From positions 186,001 through 250,000 of the forward strand of contig NZ_VTRU01000005.1 in the NCBI RefSeq assembly GCF_008274625.1: DNA of 64,000 bases. The letters are read 5' to 3'. The notes below the pieces were generated by a model, which made no database searches, was not told the origin of the DNA, and saw only the letters and a program-made list of their open reading frames with translations. The position numbers were made by a program, and so were the translations under genes. Shown here in pieces: positions 1 to 8,357 of this stretch; position 1 is the stretch's first letter; every line of letters starts with the position of its first letter. This stretch comes from Chryseobacterium panacisoli (GTDB taxonomy: Bacteria; Bacteroidota; Bacteroidia; Flavobacteriales; Weeksellaceae).

Positions 1-1187
1 CTGAAGCTTATGAAAAATCAGTACAATGGGCTGCACAGAAACTCCGTGATGCCGGAGCCGATAAAGTCTGGCTTCAGGAAGTCATGATTCCGGTATGGGT
101 AAGAGGAAAAGAATCTCTACACATCCAGACTTCAAACGGAAAATGGAAAAGTATTAAAATGCTTTCCCTCGGAAATTCCGAAGGGACAAACGGAAAGGAC
201 ATCTCAGGTGATATTATTATGGTAAAATCACTGGAAGAATATGATAAACTTCCCGCAGAAAAGGTAAAAGATAAGATTGTATTTTTCAACTATCCTTTTG
301 ATCAGGGAAATGTACAGACTTTCATTTCTTATCGTGATGCAAGCCCCTACAGAAGAACTGCAGCTTCATTGACAGCTAAAAAAGGAGGAAAATTTGCCAT
401 CATCCGGTCACTTTCTTCCGCTTTTGATGATGTGCCTCACACCGGCAATATGCGCTATGATGAAAACGTTTCAAAAATACCGGCCATTACCATCGGAAAT
501 ACTTCTGCTGATGAGCTGGAAACCCTGTTGAAAAATCAGAAAGTAACAGCCAGACTTAATTCCAACTGCGGAATGAAAGGTGAAAAGCTCTCCCACTCTG
601 TAATTGGGGAAATCACTGGTAAAAAAGACCAAAGTGTTATTGTTGTCGGCGGACACCTTGATTCCTGGGATGTAGGTGAAGGCGCTCATGATGACGGAGC
701 CGGAATTGTACAAAGCATCGAGGTCTTAAGGACATTTAAAAAATTAGGAATACAAAATAACCATACCATCCGCGCTGTCTGTTTTGCCAACGAAGAAAAC
801 GGAACAAAAGGTGGAAAACAATATGGCAAGATTGTTAAAGAAAACAACGAAAAACACCTTTTTGCTATAGAAACGGATGCCGGAGGTTTTTCACCACGGG
901 GAATTTCCCTGGAGATGGACGATCCTCAAAGAAACCAGATTAAAAGCTGGATCAATTTGTTCTTACCTTATGGAGTTTATAATTTTGAGGGTAAATATTC
1001 CGGATCGGATATTGCTCCGCTTCATGAAATGGGAGTTCCCACTGCTGAACTGGTACCAGATCCGCAGCGTTATTTTGACATTCACCACACGGCAGAAGAC
1101 ACTTTTGAAAAAGTCAACCGGAGAGAACTGTTACTTGGTTCTGCGGTAATGACACAACTTATTTATATGATTGATAAAAATTGGTAA
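1..1187 (+). CDS. Secreted M28-family metallopeptidase, copy 1 (5' end outside the window)
   Basis: Zinc-dependent exopeptidase of family M28 (carboxypeptidase Q/PGCP-like), predicted to act in the periplasm or outside the cell. The reading frame is open from position 3 at the left edge, so the N terminus and signal peptide are missing. The M28 core is complete: the GGHLDSWD block (zinc His), HDDGAG (bridging Asp), ANEENG (catalytic and zinc Glu), ETDAGG (zinc Asp) and DIHHTAED (zinc His). It is a close paralogue of the next gene, aligning without gaps over the visible length. Its stop lies 2 bases before the ATG of that gene, so the two form a tandem duplication that is probably co-transcribed. 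The family is clear, the substrate unknown. Confidence 0.9.
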   Translation, partial: EAYEKSVQWAAQKLRDAGADKVWLQEVMIPVWVRGKESLHIQTSNGKWKSIKMLSLGNSEGTNGKDISGDIIMVKSLEEYDKLPAEKVKDKIVFFNYPFDQGNVQTFISYRDASPYRRTAASLTAKKGGKFAIIRSLSSAFDDVPHTGNMRYDENVSKIPAITIGNTSADELETLLKNQKVTARLNSNCGMKGEKLSHSVIGEITGKKDQSVIVVGGHLDSWDVGEGAHDDGAGIVQSIEVLRTFKKLGIQNNHTIRAVCFANEENGTKGGKQYGKIVKENNEKHLFAIETDAGGFSPRGISLEMDDPQRNQIKSWINLFLPYGVYNFEGKYSGSDIAPLHEMGVPTAELVPDPQRYFDIHHTAEDTFEKVNRRELLLGSAVMTQLIYMIDKNW

Positions 1188-1189
1188 CT

Positions 1190-2548
1190 ATGAAAAAGAT
1201 AGTAGGAACTACATTATTACTTGTTGGAATGGCTGTTTTTGGACAGTCTAAAGACGATTCTATTCAGTTCAGAAAAATCTCTACGGAAATTCTGAACAAC
1301 GGAAAAGGATATACTGAGCTGAGAGAGCTTACAAAAAATATCGGACATCGTTTAAGCGGATCTGAAGCTTACGAAAAGTCAGTAAAATGGGCAGAACAGA
1401 AACTCCGTGATGCCGGCGCTGATAAAGTATGGCTACAGGAAGTTATGATCCCGGTATGGGAAAGAGGAAAAGAATCCCTGCACATACAGGCTGCTAACGG
1501 AAAATGGAAAAGTCTTAAAATGCTTTCCCTTGGAAATTCTGAAGGAACCGGAGGAAAAGATATTTCAGGAGAAATTATCATGGTAAAATCTATGGAAGAA
1601 TATGACAAACTTCCGGCTGAAAAGGTGAAAGATAAGATTGTATTCTTCAACTACCCTTTCAGCCAGTCGTTTGTAGAAACCTTCAAAGCATATGGTGATG
1701 CTGCAAAATACAGAACGACGGCAGCTTCATTAACGGCTAAAAAAGGAGGTAAGTTTGCCATCGTCAGATCACTGTCATCAGCTTTTGATGATGTGCCTCA
1801 CACGGGAGCCATGCGCTATGAAGATAAAGTCTCCAAAATACCTGCCGTAGCTATCGGAAGCACTACAGCAGATGAACTGGAAGCTTTACTGAAAAGCCAG
1901 AAAATTACTGCTAAACTTAATTCTAACTGCGGAATGAAAGGTGAAAAGCTCTCCCATTCTGTAATTGGGGAAATCACCGGAAAAAAAGACCAGAGCGTTA
2001 TTGTTGTCGGCGGACACCTTGATTCCTGGGATGTAGGTGAAGGTGCCCATGACGACGGAGCCGGAATTGTGCAAAGTATTGAGGTTCTGAGAACCTTTAA
2101 AAAGTTAGGACTACAAAATAACCATACCATCAGGGTGGTCTGCTTTGCCAATGAAGAAAACGGAGTAAAAGGCGGGATACAGTATGGTAAAACGGTAAAA
2201 GAAAAGAATGAAAAACATCTTTTCGCTATAGAAACCGATGCCGGAGGTTTTGCACCAAGAGGAATTGCCCTGGATATGGATGATGCCAAAAGAAATCAGA
2301 TCAAAGGCTGGTCAAATCTGTTCCTTCCTTACGGAGTTTATAATTTTGAGGAAAGGTTTTCCGGAACAGACCTTTATCCTCTTCATGACATGGGAATTCC
2401 TGCCGCTGAATTAATGCCGGATTCTCAGCGCTATTTCGACATTCACCATACGGAAGAAGATACTTTTGAAAAAGTGAACAGAAGGGAGCTTTTATTAGGC
2501 GCCACCGCTTTGACACAGATTATTTATATGATTGATAAAAACTGGTAA
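1190..2548 (+). CDS. Secreted M28-family metallopeptidase, copy 2
   Basis: Zinc exopeptidase of family M28, 452 residues. The ATG at 1190 is chosen over the in-frame TTG at 1181 because it gives a clean signal peptide (about residues 1-19, ending FGQ). A PA-like insert spans roughly residues 125-250. The catalytic domain carries likely zinc and catalytic residues H276, D288, E322/E323, D350 and H419 or H420. It starts 2 bases after copy 1 and ends just before a terminator hairpin, so it is the last gene of the unit. The copies differ mostly in surface-type residues, with all catalytic motifs kept in both, so both look active. The substrate (dipeptides or peptide C termini) cannot be read from sequence. 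Confidence 0.92.
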   Translation: MKKIVGTTLLLVGMAVFGQSKDDSIQFRKISTEILNNGKGYTELRELTKNIGHRLSGSEAYEKSVKWAEQKLRDAGADKVWLQEVMIPVWERGKESLHIQAANGKWKSLKMLSLGNSEGTGGKDISGEIIMVKSMEEYDKLPAEKVKDKIVFFNYPFSQSFVETFKAYGDAAKYRTTAASLTAKKGGKFAIVRSLSSAFDDVPHTGAMRYEDKVSKIPAVAIGSTTADELEALLKSQKITAKLNSNCGMKGEKLSHSVIGEITGKKDQSVIVVGGHLDSWDVGEGAHDDGAGIVQSIEVLRTFKKLGLQNNHTIRVVCFANEENGVKGGIQYGKTVKEKNEKHLFAIETDAGGFAPRGIALDMDDAKRNQIKGWSNLFLPYGVYNFEERFSGTDLYPLHDMGIPAAELMPDSQRYFDIHHTEEDTFEKVNRRELLLGATALTQIIYMIDKNW

Positions 2549-2554
2549 AATATG

Positions 2555-2578
2555 AAACCGCCTCTATTGGCGGTTTTT
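2555..2578 (+). terminator. Rho-independent terminator after the M28 pair
   Basis: AAACCGCC (2555-2562) pairs with GGCGGTTT (2569-2576) around a 6-base loop and runs into a T tract. It lies 7 bases after the stop of the second M28 gene. Confidence 0.85.
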
Positions 2579-2612
2579 GTTTTCCCATACAATATCTCAT
2601 TATTTCAATAGG

Positions 2613-2630
2613 AACGGGCTGAAGCCCGTT
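2613..2630. repeat. REP-like palindrome
   Basis: AACGGGCT-GA-AGCCCGTT is a perfect 8-bp inverted repeat with a 2-base centre, standing alone between the terminator and the next gene. It has no T tract, so it is not a typical terminator. Its form resembles dispersed REP palindromes. Copy number cannot be judged from one window. Confidence 0.5.
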
Positions 2631-2674
2631 AATTTTACAAATATTTTCCAATGGCTAATTTCTTACCCTAAAAA

Positions 2675-3193
2675 TTATCTTTTGAGATTTTTAATTCTAC
2701 GTCTGTATAGAAAATTTCTCCATAAAAAAGTTTTCCACATATGATGCATTCCACCTCCCGATTCCCAATTGACATCAAATTTCTCTTCTTCCCATGCATA
2801 CACAGGCATTGCAATTTTCGAGTGGAATCTCGGTAGATTATCTTTTACTACAGAAAAGTAATCGGCATCAAAATTTGATTTTCTGTAATATTGAATTTCT
2901 ATAATAGTTTCTCTTCTAGTTGCCCGGAAAACATACAGAGTGACATCATAAAGATCATCAAACTCTTTTTGTAAAACATCCAGTACTGCATCTAAAGTAA
3001 GTAGTGTTTTTGAATTATTTATTCTATGCCGGAAAACTCGCTGTTCACTGGCATTTGAGCTTTCAAATTCATTACAATCAGAAAGAATAAAAAATAAGTT
3101 GGGAGAAACGGAATTCCGGCAATTGATTTTCACCAGCTGAAAAAGATTTGTTATACAGATGTTGATGCTCTCTTTTAAATTTTCCCGATTCAT
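2675..3193 (-). CDS. Hypothetical protein, 172 residues
   Basis: I do not recognise a family. There is no signal peptide or membrane segment. The protein is rich in charged and aromatic residues, mixes predicted helix (residues 1-25 and 70-80) with strand-like stretches (about 80-110), and ends in a strongly basic tail (RRRIKNLKR). A GGG-MHHMW segment near residue 147 is unusual. It stands alone on the minus strand with no operon partner. The uninterrupted 172-codon frame and Bacteroidota-like codon use make it probably real; function is unknown. Confidence 0.6.
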   Translation of the reverse strand: MNRENLKESINICITNLFQLVKINCRNSVSPNLFFILSDCNEFESSNASEQRVFRHRINNSKTLLTLDAVLDVLQKEFDDLYDVTLYVFRATRRETIIEIQYYRKSNFDADYFSVVKDNLPRFHSKIAMPVYAWEEEKFDVNWESGGGMHHMWKTFLWRNFLYRRRIKNLKR

Positions 3194-3796
3194 TTCTAAA
3201 CTATTCTAAAGGATTTTAAATATATAAAAAATAATTGCACCGTAATATTTTCTATACTTCAGATAACTCACCTTTAAAAACAGAAATTTTTTCTACGTTT
3301 AAGGAAATAACAGATAAAAATACGTTTCAGAAAGGAGCTTCAGCAGCCCCGTGAAACAAAGTGTTAATCGCGAAACTTGTATTTTGGCATGATATTGGCG
3401 TGTAAAATATTGAGAAAAAATTAAAAAAACACTAAGGATGAGAAAAAAGGTTTTCTGTGGATTTTCAGTTTTTCCACTGATTCAAATTCATATCTAGTAT
3501 ATGAATCCTTTTTTTTCTACGATGCCGTAACAGATACGGGCTCGTGATTAATTAACCCCCGTTGATTTTTCACAGCATCTTTGCACCCCGTATCTCACTG
3601 GTATCATCAATAACCAGAATCATTTATTGATTCAAAAAAAAACAAAAATATCCCGGACTTTTAGGCCCGGTATTACGATATAGATAAACGGCAAAGTCAT
3701 CACGAACCTTAGCCCAGTAAAGGAATTTATTCTTTTTACCGCGATGAGTACGCCTTTATTTTTTAATTTAATTGTATAACCCTTAAAATGTAAGTA
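3194..3796. other. Gene-free region with several small hairpins
   Basis: No convincing reading frame in 600 bp. It holds a sigma-54-like -24/-12 element (3384-3400), a palindrome CCGTA-ACAGA-TACGG around 3525-3540, a CTGGT/ACCAG pair around 3599-3615 and a CCCGG/CCCGG-type hairpin around 3652-3670. It may include an RNA gene or a long structured leader for the small membrane protein at 3797, but nothing matches a known RNA family that I recognise. Confidence 0.4.
3384..3400 (+). promoter_or_regulatory. Possible sigma-54 promoter
   Basis: TTGGCATGATATTGGCG has the GG-N10-GC spacing of a -24/-12 promoter and 5 of 6 bases of the TGGCAC block. No gene follows within 390 bp, so it would drive an untranslated or leader RNA. 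Such short matches also occur by chance. Confidence 0.35.
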
Positions 3797-4027
3797 ATGA
3801 TGAGAGCCTTTTTTGAAATGATTTTTAAGAGAAATGAAGATGCTGCAAAGTTGAATATATGGAGCCTATTGCTGGTACTAAGTTTTGCTGCATTTTCTGT
3901 ATTGGTATACGCCTTAAAACCAAGCTTTAACAGCTTAATTATATATCTTACGGCGTTTGCCGCTTATATCGGCTTTGGCCTTGTATTCATCAGTTCTCTA
4001 ACCGGAACCAGTATGAAGAAAAGATAA
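3797..4027 (+). CDS. Small two-pass membrane protein
   Basis: A 76-residue protein with two hydrophobic segments at about residues 21-40 and 46-66, a charged N terminus (FKRNEDAAK) and a basic tail (MKKR). Inner-membrane location is inferred from these segments. The start could be ATG 3797 or the next ATG at 3800. The family is not recognised. It is monocistronic, with a strong terminator 30 bases downstream and a long gene-free region upstream. Confidence 0.6.
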   Translation: MMRAFFEMIFKRNEDAAKLNIWSLLLVLSFAAFSVLVYALKPSFNSLIIYLTAFAAYIGFGLVFISSLTGTSMKKR

Positions 4028-4056
4028 TAAATATAACTTTCAATTAATTTTTACTG

Positions 4057-4087
4057 AAAAAACCGTCCTGTTTTGGGGCGGTTTTTT
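4057..4087 (+). terminator. Rho-independent terminator
   Basis: AAAAACCGTCC pairs with GGGCGGTTTTT (one G-T pair) around a short loop and ends in six T. It follows the small membrane protein gene. Confidence 0.85.
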
Positions 4088-4175
4088 ACTTGTATAATTA
4101 AACTATACAACCATTAAAACTCAGACTTCTTATATCTACTTTAATTAATAATTTAATAAACACAATCTTTCCAAC

Positions 4176-4202
4176 AAAAAAGCCACTCCCTCCGGAGCAG
4201 CT
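4176..4202 (-). terminator. Terminator for the 73-residue gene
   Basis: On the minus strand AGCTGCTCC pairs with GGAGTGGCT through two G-T pairs around a GGAG loop, followed by a T tract. It lies 38 bases beyond the stop at 4241. Confidence 0.7.
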
Positions 4203-4240
4203 CTGCGATAACAACAAAGTTATCTTAACATCGTAAAAAC

Positions 4241-4462
4241 TTATTCTTTAAAGAGATCCTTCATCATTTCATCAAGGATCTTTTTGATTTCTTCTTCGAT
4301 CATATTTCCGGATTTTTCAACCATCTTTTCTCTGAAAGGTTCACAACAGGCTTTTATTCCGAAGCCTTCATCTGTTTTAATCAATTCCGGATGCAGACCG
4401 TGTTCTTCACACATTTCTGCCTCAATTTCTTTTTTTATGAGGTCGTAATTCAGATCAAACAT
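4241..4462 (-). CDS. Hypothetical protein, 73 residues, acidic
   Basis: A small, very acidic, largely helical soluble protein with no signal peptide. It has three cysteines (one near residue 18, a CC pair near 39-40) and a histidine beside the first, which might bind a metal or form a redox pair; this is only suggested by spacing. The C-terminal third (EEEIKKILDEMMKDLFKE) looks like an amphipathic helix. It has its own downstream terminator. Family not recognised. Confidence 0.55.
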   Translation of the reverse strand: MFDLNYDLIKKEIEAEMCEEHGLHPELIKTDEGFGIKACCEPFREKMVEKSGNMIEEEIKKILDEMMKDLFKE

Positions 4463-4551
4463 ATTTCTATTTTGTTTCTTATAAGTGATGGGTAAAGATA
4501 GAAGTAATAACCCTTTACCGAAATCCGTATTTTTACGGTATTTACAGGAAA

Positions 4552-4580
4552 CAAAAAACCGCCATTTTCAAAACGGCATT
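4552..4580 (-). terminator. Terminator downstream of the 191-residue gene
   Basis: On the minus strand a stem built on GCCGTTT/AAATGGC with a TGA loop is followed by six T. It lies about 40 bases past the stop at 4618. Confidence 0.65.
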
Positions 4581-4617
4581 ATTTTAATACAAAATCCGAT
4601 GCCTACTGCTTAACTCT

Positions 4618-5193
4618 TTAAAATTTATCCAGAATTTTCTTTGGTAAGATTTTCACCAGTTCTTTTTTATATTCTTTTTCAAGAATCACAAATTTCCATG
4701 ACTTTTTATCTTTTGAAACAGCACAGGCTTTCATACTAGCATTGATGAGATATGAACCTTCGTTGGCTAAATATTTTACATTATTTGCACCATATTTGGC
4801 AGTTAAAGCGCTGTTCATTTTCTTTTTCATCTCATCATTTAATGAGCTGACATTACATTTCAGTTTCAAAAAATAATGAGTAATAGAAAAATATTCACCA
4901 GTAATGAGTTCAGGTTTTTCAATATTTCCAAACTTCAAATCCTGTACTTCAATTTTCATGAATGGATTATTATAAGTCATATTCAAAATCTGCGTCATCT
5001 GCTCTTTTGAAACTATGGTGAAGAATTTTGGATATATACAGTTTACTGCCTGATCTATCTGTTTAGATTTAATGCTGTTTACAAAATAAGTAAGTGATTT
5101 TTTTATCGGTGCATCGTCAGGATTTACCTTAGTCTGCGAAAAAGCCATCAACGACAGCAGAACGAACAGAAACAGAAGTGATTTGGTTTTCAT
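4618..5193 (-). CDS. Secreted hypothetical protein, 191 residues
   Basis: Signal peptide at residues 1-19 (ending AFSQ), so the product is exported. The mature part is mixed alpha/beta with several lysine-rich stretches and three cysteines. An early segment (PIKKSLTYFVNSIKSKQIDQAVNCIYPKF) loosely resembles the first helices of NTF2-like folds, which is only a guess. It is monocistronic with its own terminator. No function can be given. Confidence 0.7.
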   Translation of the reverse strand: MKTKSLLFLFVLLSLMAFSQTKVNPDDAPIKKSLTYFVNSIKSKQIDQAVNCIYPKFFTIVSKEQMTQILNMTYNNPFMKIEVQDLKFGNIEKPELITGEYFSITHYFLKLKCNVSSLNDEMKKKMNSALTAKYGANNVKYLANEGSYLINASMKACAVSKDKKSWKFVILEKEYKKELVKILPKKILDKF

Positions 5194-5313
5194 TATTTAA
5201 TGGGTGTTACAAATTTCAGAATTACTTTTTACCAGAAAATGATAAAACTTTCCGGATATTAAAATGTGTCGCAACCTTTATGTGGATCGTTACAAAATAT
5301 AATGAGTACCATA

Positions 5314-5342
5314 AAAAAAGCCATCCTTGCGGACGGCTTTTT
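5314..5342. terminator. Bidirectional terminator
   Basis: AAAAAGCCATCC pairs with GGACGGCTTTTT around TTGC, with A and T tracts on the two sides. It ends the immunophilin gene on the minus strand. Confidence 0.85.
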
Positions 5343-5363
5343 GAGAATATTTTAAAAATTCAA

Positions 5364-6479
5364 TTATTTTACTTTTACAAGCTCAACATCGAAAACCAAC
5401 CAAGAGTTTGGCGGGATCACCCCTCCTGCTCCTCTTTCTCCGTAAGCCATTGCCGGCGGGATCAATAATGTAGCAGTTTCACCTTCTTTCAACAACAGGA
5501 TACCTTCATCCCATCCTTTGATTACTCTTCCCATTCCGATTGGAATTTCGATTGGTTCATTTCTTTTGAATGAAGAATCGAACTCAGTTCCGTCTACCAG
5601 TTTACCTGCATAATGTACAGATACGTTATCACCTGCTTTCGGAGCTTTACCGTCAGCTGTTTTTGTGATTTTATAGTAAAGACCTGATTCAGTTTTCTGC
5701 ATACCAGCTTTTAGGTTTTCAACTAATTTCTCCTGGTTAGCTTTGAATTCTTCTTCTCTTTTTTTCTTTTCAGCTTCTTCTTTAGCTAAACAAGCCTTAT
5801 TGTTTTCTGCGATCTTAGCTTTTCCTTCGCTGAAAGTCTTAGCTGCATCGTAGTGCTTGTACTCATCACCTTTGCTGAAAACAGAAACTTTTTCTAAAAC
5901 GATATCTGTTTTAGGCTTATCCTGAGCTCCTTTTTCAACGTTAGCAATAGCATCGATTACATCGTTACCTTTTACTACTTTTCCGAAGATGGTGTGTTTT
6001 CCGTCTAACCAAGGTGTAGCTACTTCAGTGATGAAAAACTGAGAACCATTTGTATTAGGTCCTGAGTTTGCCATAGAAAGAATACCTTTTCCTGTATGTT
6101 TAAGGTCGTTTCTTTCGTCCTCGAATTTATATCCCGGATCACCCGCTCCAGTTCCTTTAGGATCTCCCCCTTGGATCATGAAATCTTTGATTACTCTGTG
6201 GAAAATAGTTCCGTCATAATAAGGAACTCCCTTAGCCTTAGCTTTGTTGTCGATTTTCCCTTCTGCAAGACCAATAAAGTTGGCTACAGTTACTGGTGCT
6301 TTCTTGTCTTCAAACTTTACAATCAAATTACCTTTTGTGGTTTGAAGATTGGCATAAAGCCCGTCATTAAGACCTTCGTAAGTTTCTTTGTCTACGTTCA
6401 TTTTTTTATAAATTGGGGTACAACTCATCAGCGAGATACTTGCCGCTGCCAGAATTATATTCTTGTTAAACAATTTCAT
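5364..6479 (-). CDS. Dual-family immunophilin lipoprotein: cyclophilin plus FKBP-type prolyl isomerase
   Basis: Peptidyl-prolyl cis-trans isomerase, 371 residues, predicted to be an envelope lipoprotein (lipobox ending at C20). Residues about 42-200 form a cyclophilin domain with catalytic R95 in FHRVI, Q103, Q147 in GSQFF, W157 and H162. A lysine/glutamate-rich linker spans about 210-260. Residues about 262-371 form an FKBP domain with Y290, D301, VIKGWDEG (319-326) and Y346. All key residues of both domains are present, so both are probably active. The order cyclophilin-then-FKBP is the CFBP arrangement known from some bacteria. The gene lies 3 bases downstream of gldI and probably shares its transcript. 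Confidence 0.93.
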   Translation of the reverse strand: MKLFNKNIILAAASISLMSCTPIYKKMNVDKETYEGLNDGLYANLQTTKGNLIVKFEDKKAPVTVANFIGLAEGKIDNKAKAKGVPYYDGTIFHRVIKDFMIQGGDPKGTGAGDPGYKFEDERNDLKHTGKGILSMANSGPNTNGSQFFITEVATPWLDGKHTIFGKVVKGNDVIDAIANVEKGAQDKPKTDIVLEKVSVFSKGDEYKHYDAAKTFSEGKAKIAENNKACLAKEEAEKKKREEEFKANQEKLVENLKAGMQKTESGLYYKITKTADGKAPKAGDNVSVHYAGKLVDGTEFDSSFKRNEPIEIPIGMGRVIKGWDEGILLLKEGETATLLIPPAMAYGERGAGGVIPPNSWLVFDVELVKVK

Positions 6480-6482
6480 GTA

Positions 6483-6995
6483 TTATAGAGCTTTTAATTT
6501 TATGATTAATGGAATGTCGTTATCTATTTTCTTTTCGTCTCCGAAAGTCCCGTAAGCCAAAGAAGACGGCACCAAAAGCGTTACTTCCTCTCCGTCATGT
6601 ATAAAACGCAGAGCGTTTTCCACTGCCCTCAGTTCATCAAAGTGCCCGAATCTGGCATCTCTCCTTTCAAAAGACTGGTCGTAGATTTTAGTCTGATCAA
6701 AATCATACAGATCATAAGAATAAGAAATCAAAGTTTCATCTTTCCTTCTTTCTCTCCGATCATAGCCTTCAGCCGTCACCCAGTAATTAAGCTGCGTAGG
6801 ATAAAACTTCACAGACTGGCCATTGATCCAATCCTGAATCTGGCCTCGTTCTATGGTATTCAGATTTTTCATCCTGTTTTTAGAAACATCCAGATCTTTT
6901 TGGCTTAAAACACCGCCTACCGGAGGATGGGCCGTCTGTGTATTTCTGTTGCAGCTCAACAGGCTTATGGCTGATATGAAGAGTATTTTTTTCAT
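6483..6995 (-). CDS. gldI: GldI-like FKBP-type prolyl isomerase lipoprotein
   Basis: A 170-residue lipoprotein (LLSC lipobox, Cys15). The C-terminal half resembles an FKBP fold, with a degenerate flap (DGEEVTLLVPSSLAYG) and a final IIKLKAL strand. Length, lipobox and the YPTQLNYWVT-type region match GldI, a Flavobacteriia protein linked to gliding motility and type IX secretion and thought to fold envelope proteins. The symbol rests on remembered family features, so it is a strong but unverified call. It forms a two-gene unit with the downstream dual immunophilin. Few FKBP active-site aromatics are kept, so isomerase activity is uncertain. Confidence 0.75.
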   Translation of the reverse strand: MKKILFISAISLLSCNRNTQTAHPPVGGVLSQKDLDVSKNRMKNLNTIERGQIQDWINGQSVKFYPTQLNYWVTAEGYDRRERRKDETLISYSYDLYDFDQTKIYDQSFERRDARFGHFDELRAVENALRFIHDGEEVTLLVPSSLAYGTFGDEKKIDNDIPLIIKLKAL

Positions 6996-7004
6996 AAACT
7001 TTTG

Positions 7005-7036
7005 CGAAAATACACATTTCGCGAATCAATTACAAA
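7005..7036 (-). promoter_or_regulatory. Promoter of the gldI unit
   Basis: On the minus strand TTTG (-33) is followed after 20 bases by TATTTTCG, one mismatch from the Bacteroidota -7 box TAnnTTTG, just upstream of the gldI ATG. Confidence 0.5.
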
Positions 7037-7151
7037 ACTTGACCCGGAAATATGCGAATGTAAGAATGCATCAATCTGCTAATAAAACAAAACAGCTGAC
7101 TGAATCTCTGATTAAAAGTGATTCATACATTTTACACGAATACATAAATAC

Positions 7152-7180
7152 AAAAAAAGCCGGGAAAAACCCGACTTTTA
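7152..7180 (-). terminator. Terminator of ilvE
   Basis: AAAAGCCGGG pairs with CCCGACTTTT around an A-rich loop. It lies about 22 bases past the ilvE stop and has a T tract on the minus strand. Confidence 0.8.
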
Positions 7181-7201
7181 TATAGTTTATTTAAAAAAAT
7201 A

Positions 7202-8272
7202 TTAAACTGTTTCTAAAGCATGATCTACTACAACTCTCCATCCGAAAGGATCTTCGGAAAGGTTATTCTGCAGGTCTACCAGGTCTTTCTTAAGAATAGC
7301 AGCAAAGCTTTCTTCATCAGACAGTCTTGGAAGTTCAAGTTTTTCCCCTTCATATCCTAAAGCCTGGAACTGAGTGGTCACCACTGCTGTACCTACCCCC
7401 CATACTTCTTTAAGAGAACCGTTCTTCAACGCTTCAATCACTGTTTTCACAGGAATTGGCTCTACTTTTACTTCAATGCCTCTTTTCTTAGCCAGCTGGA
7501 TGAAGCTGTCTCTTGTTACTCCGTCAAGGATTTTCTCAGACGTTGGAGGTGTATAAATAGTATCGTTAATTCTTACAAATACATTCATTGTACCACTCTC
7601 TTCAAAATATTCGTGAGTAGCATCATCTGTCCAGATGATTTGCTCATATCCTTCTTCGATCGCCAATTGCGTAGGATAGAAAGAAGCAGCATAGTTACCT
7701 GCAGCTTTAGCAGAACCTACTCCTCCGTTTGCAGCTCTTGAATAGTGATCAGAAATCTTTACAGATACCGGCTCAGAATAGTAACTCTTCGCTGGTGTAG
7801 CAACGATTGCAAACATATATTTATTAGATACTCTTGCTTTCAAAGCTTCCTCTGTAGCAAAAATCAATGGTCTGATATAAAGAGACATTCCTTCCCCCTG
7901 TGGAATCCACTCTCTATCCATATCTACCAATGCTTTTAATCCGTCCAAAAACATTTCTTCAGTCACTTCAGGCATAGCAAGACGCTTTGCTGACTTATTG
8001 ATACGTTCAAAATTCTTTTCAGGCCTGAAAAGGAAAACCTGCCCGTCTTTGTCTTTATAGGCTTTCATACCTTCAAAACAAGCTTGTCCATAGTTTACTC
8101 CCATCATGGCAGGTGTAAAAGGAATCGGACCGTAAGGAACTAATTTTACATCACCCCATTTCCCATCTTCATACTCACATATAATCATATGATCTATGAA
8201 AGTACCACCAAATGAAAAATCGTTAGGGTCAAATGTAGAAATTCTGGAGTTTTCAGTTTTTTGAATTATCAT
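7202..8272 (-). CDS. ilvE: Branched-chain amino acid aminotransferase
   Basis: PLP-dependent fold-type IV aminotransferase, 356 residues, which interconverts valine, leucine and isoleucine with their 2-oxo acids. Evidence: GVNYGQACFEGMKAY near the N terminus, FRPEKNFERINKSAKRL (phosphate-binding Arg), GGVGSAKAAGNYA with the PLP lysine K189, and EESGTMNVF plus GVTRDSFI in the cofactor-binding half. The length fits the longer BCAT subgroup. It is monocistronic and divergent from mnmD. It would feed the valine breakdown route encoded at 50-60 kb, though the two are not linked in an operon. Confidence 0.93.
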   Translation of the reverse strand: MIIQKTENSRISTFDPNDFSFGGTFIDHMIICEYEDGKWGDVKLVPYGPIPFTPAMMGVNYGQACFEGMKAYKDKDGQVFLFRPEKNFERINKSAKRLAMPEVTEEMFLDGLKALVDMDREWIPQGEGMSLYIRPLIFATEEALKARVSNKYMFAIVATPAKSYYSEPVSVKISDHYSRAANGGVGSAKAAGNYAASFYPTQLAIEEGYEQIIWTDDATHEYFEESGTMNVFVRINDTIYTPPTSEKILDGVTRDSFIQLAKKRGIEVKVEPIPVKTVIEALKNGSLKEVWGVGTAVVTTQFQALGYEGEKLELPRLSDEESFAAILKKDLVDLQNNLSEDPFGWRVVVDHALETV

Positions 8273-8336
8273 TTTTTAAAATTTTTACGATGTTCTACAA
8301 ATTTAACATAATTTTCTAAATATAAAAATTTTAGAG

Positions 8337-8344
8337 TAAATTTG
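8337..8344 (+). promoter_or_regulatory. -7 promoter box of mnmD
   Basis: TAAATTTG matches the Bacteroidota box TAnnTTTG exactly. A start a few bases downstream would leave a leader of under 10 bases before the TTG codon at 8358. Confidence 0.5.
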
Positions 8345-8357
8345 ACAAAAAAATAGC

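Noticed and set aside
1369..2289. Long minus-strand frames opposite the M28 genes
   Set aside because: They mirror the codon structure of the plus-strand peptidases, recur at the same place in both copies and show no protein features of their own.
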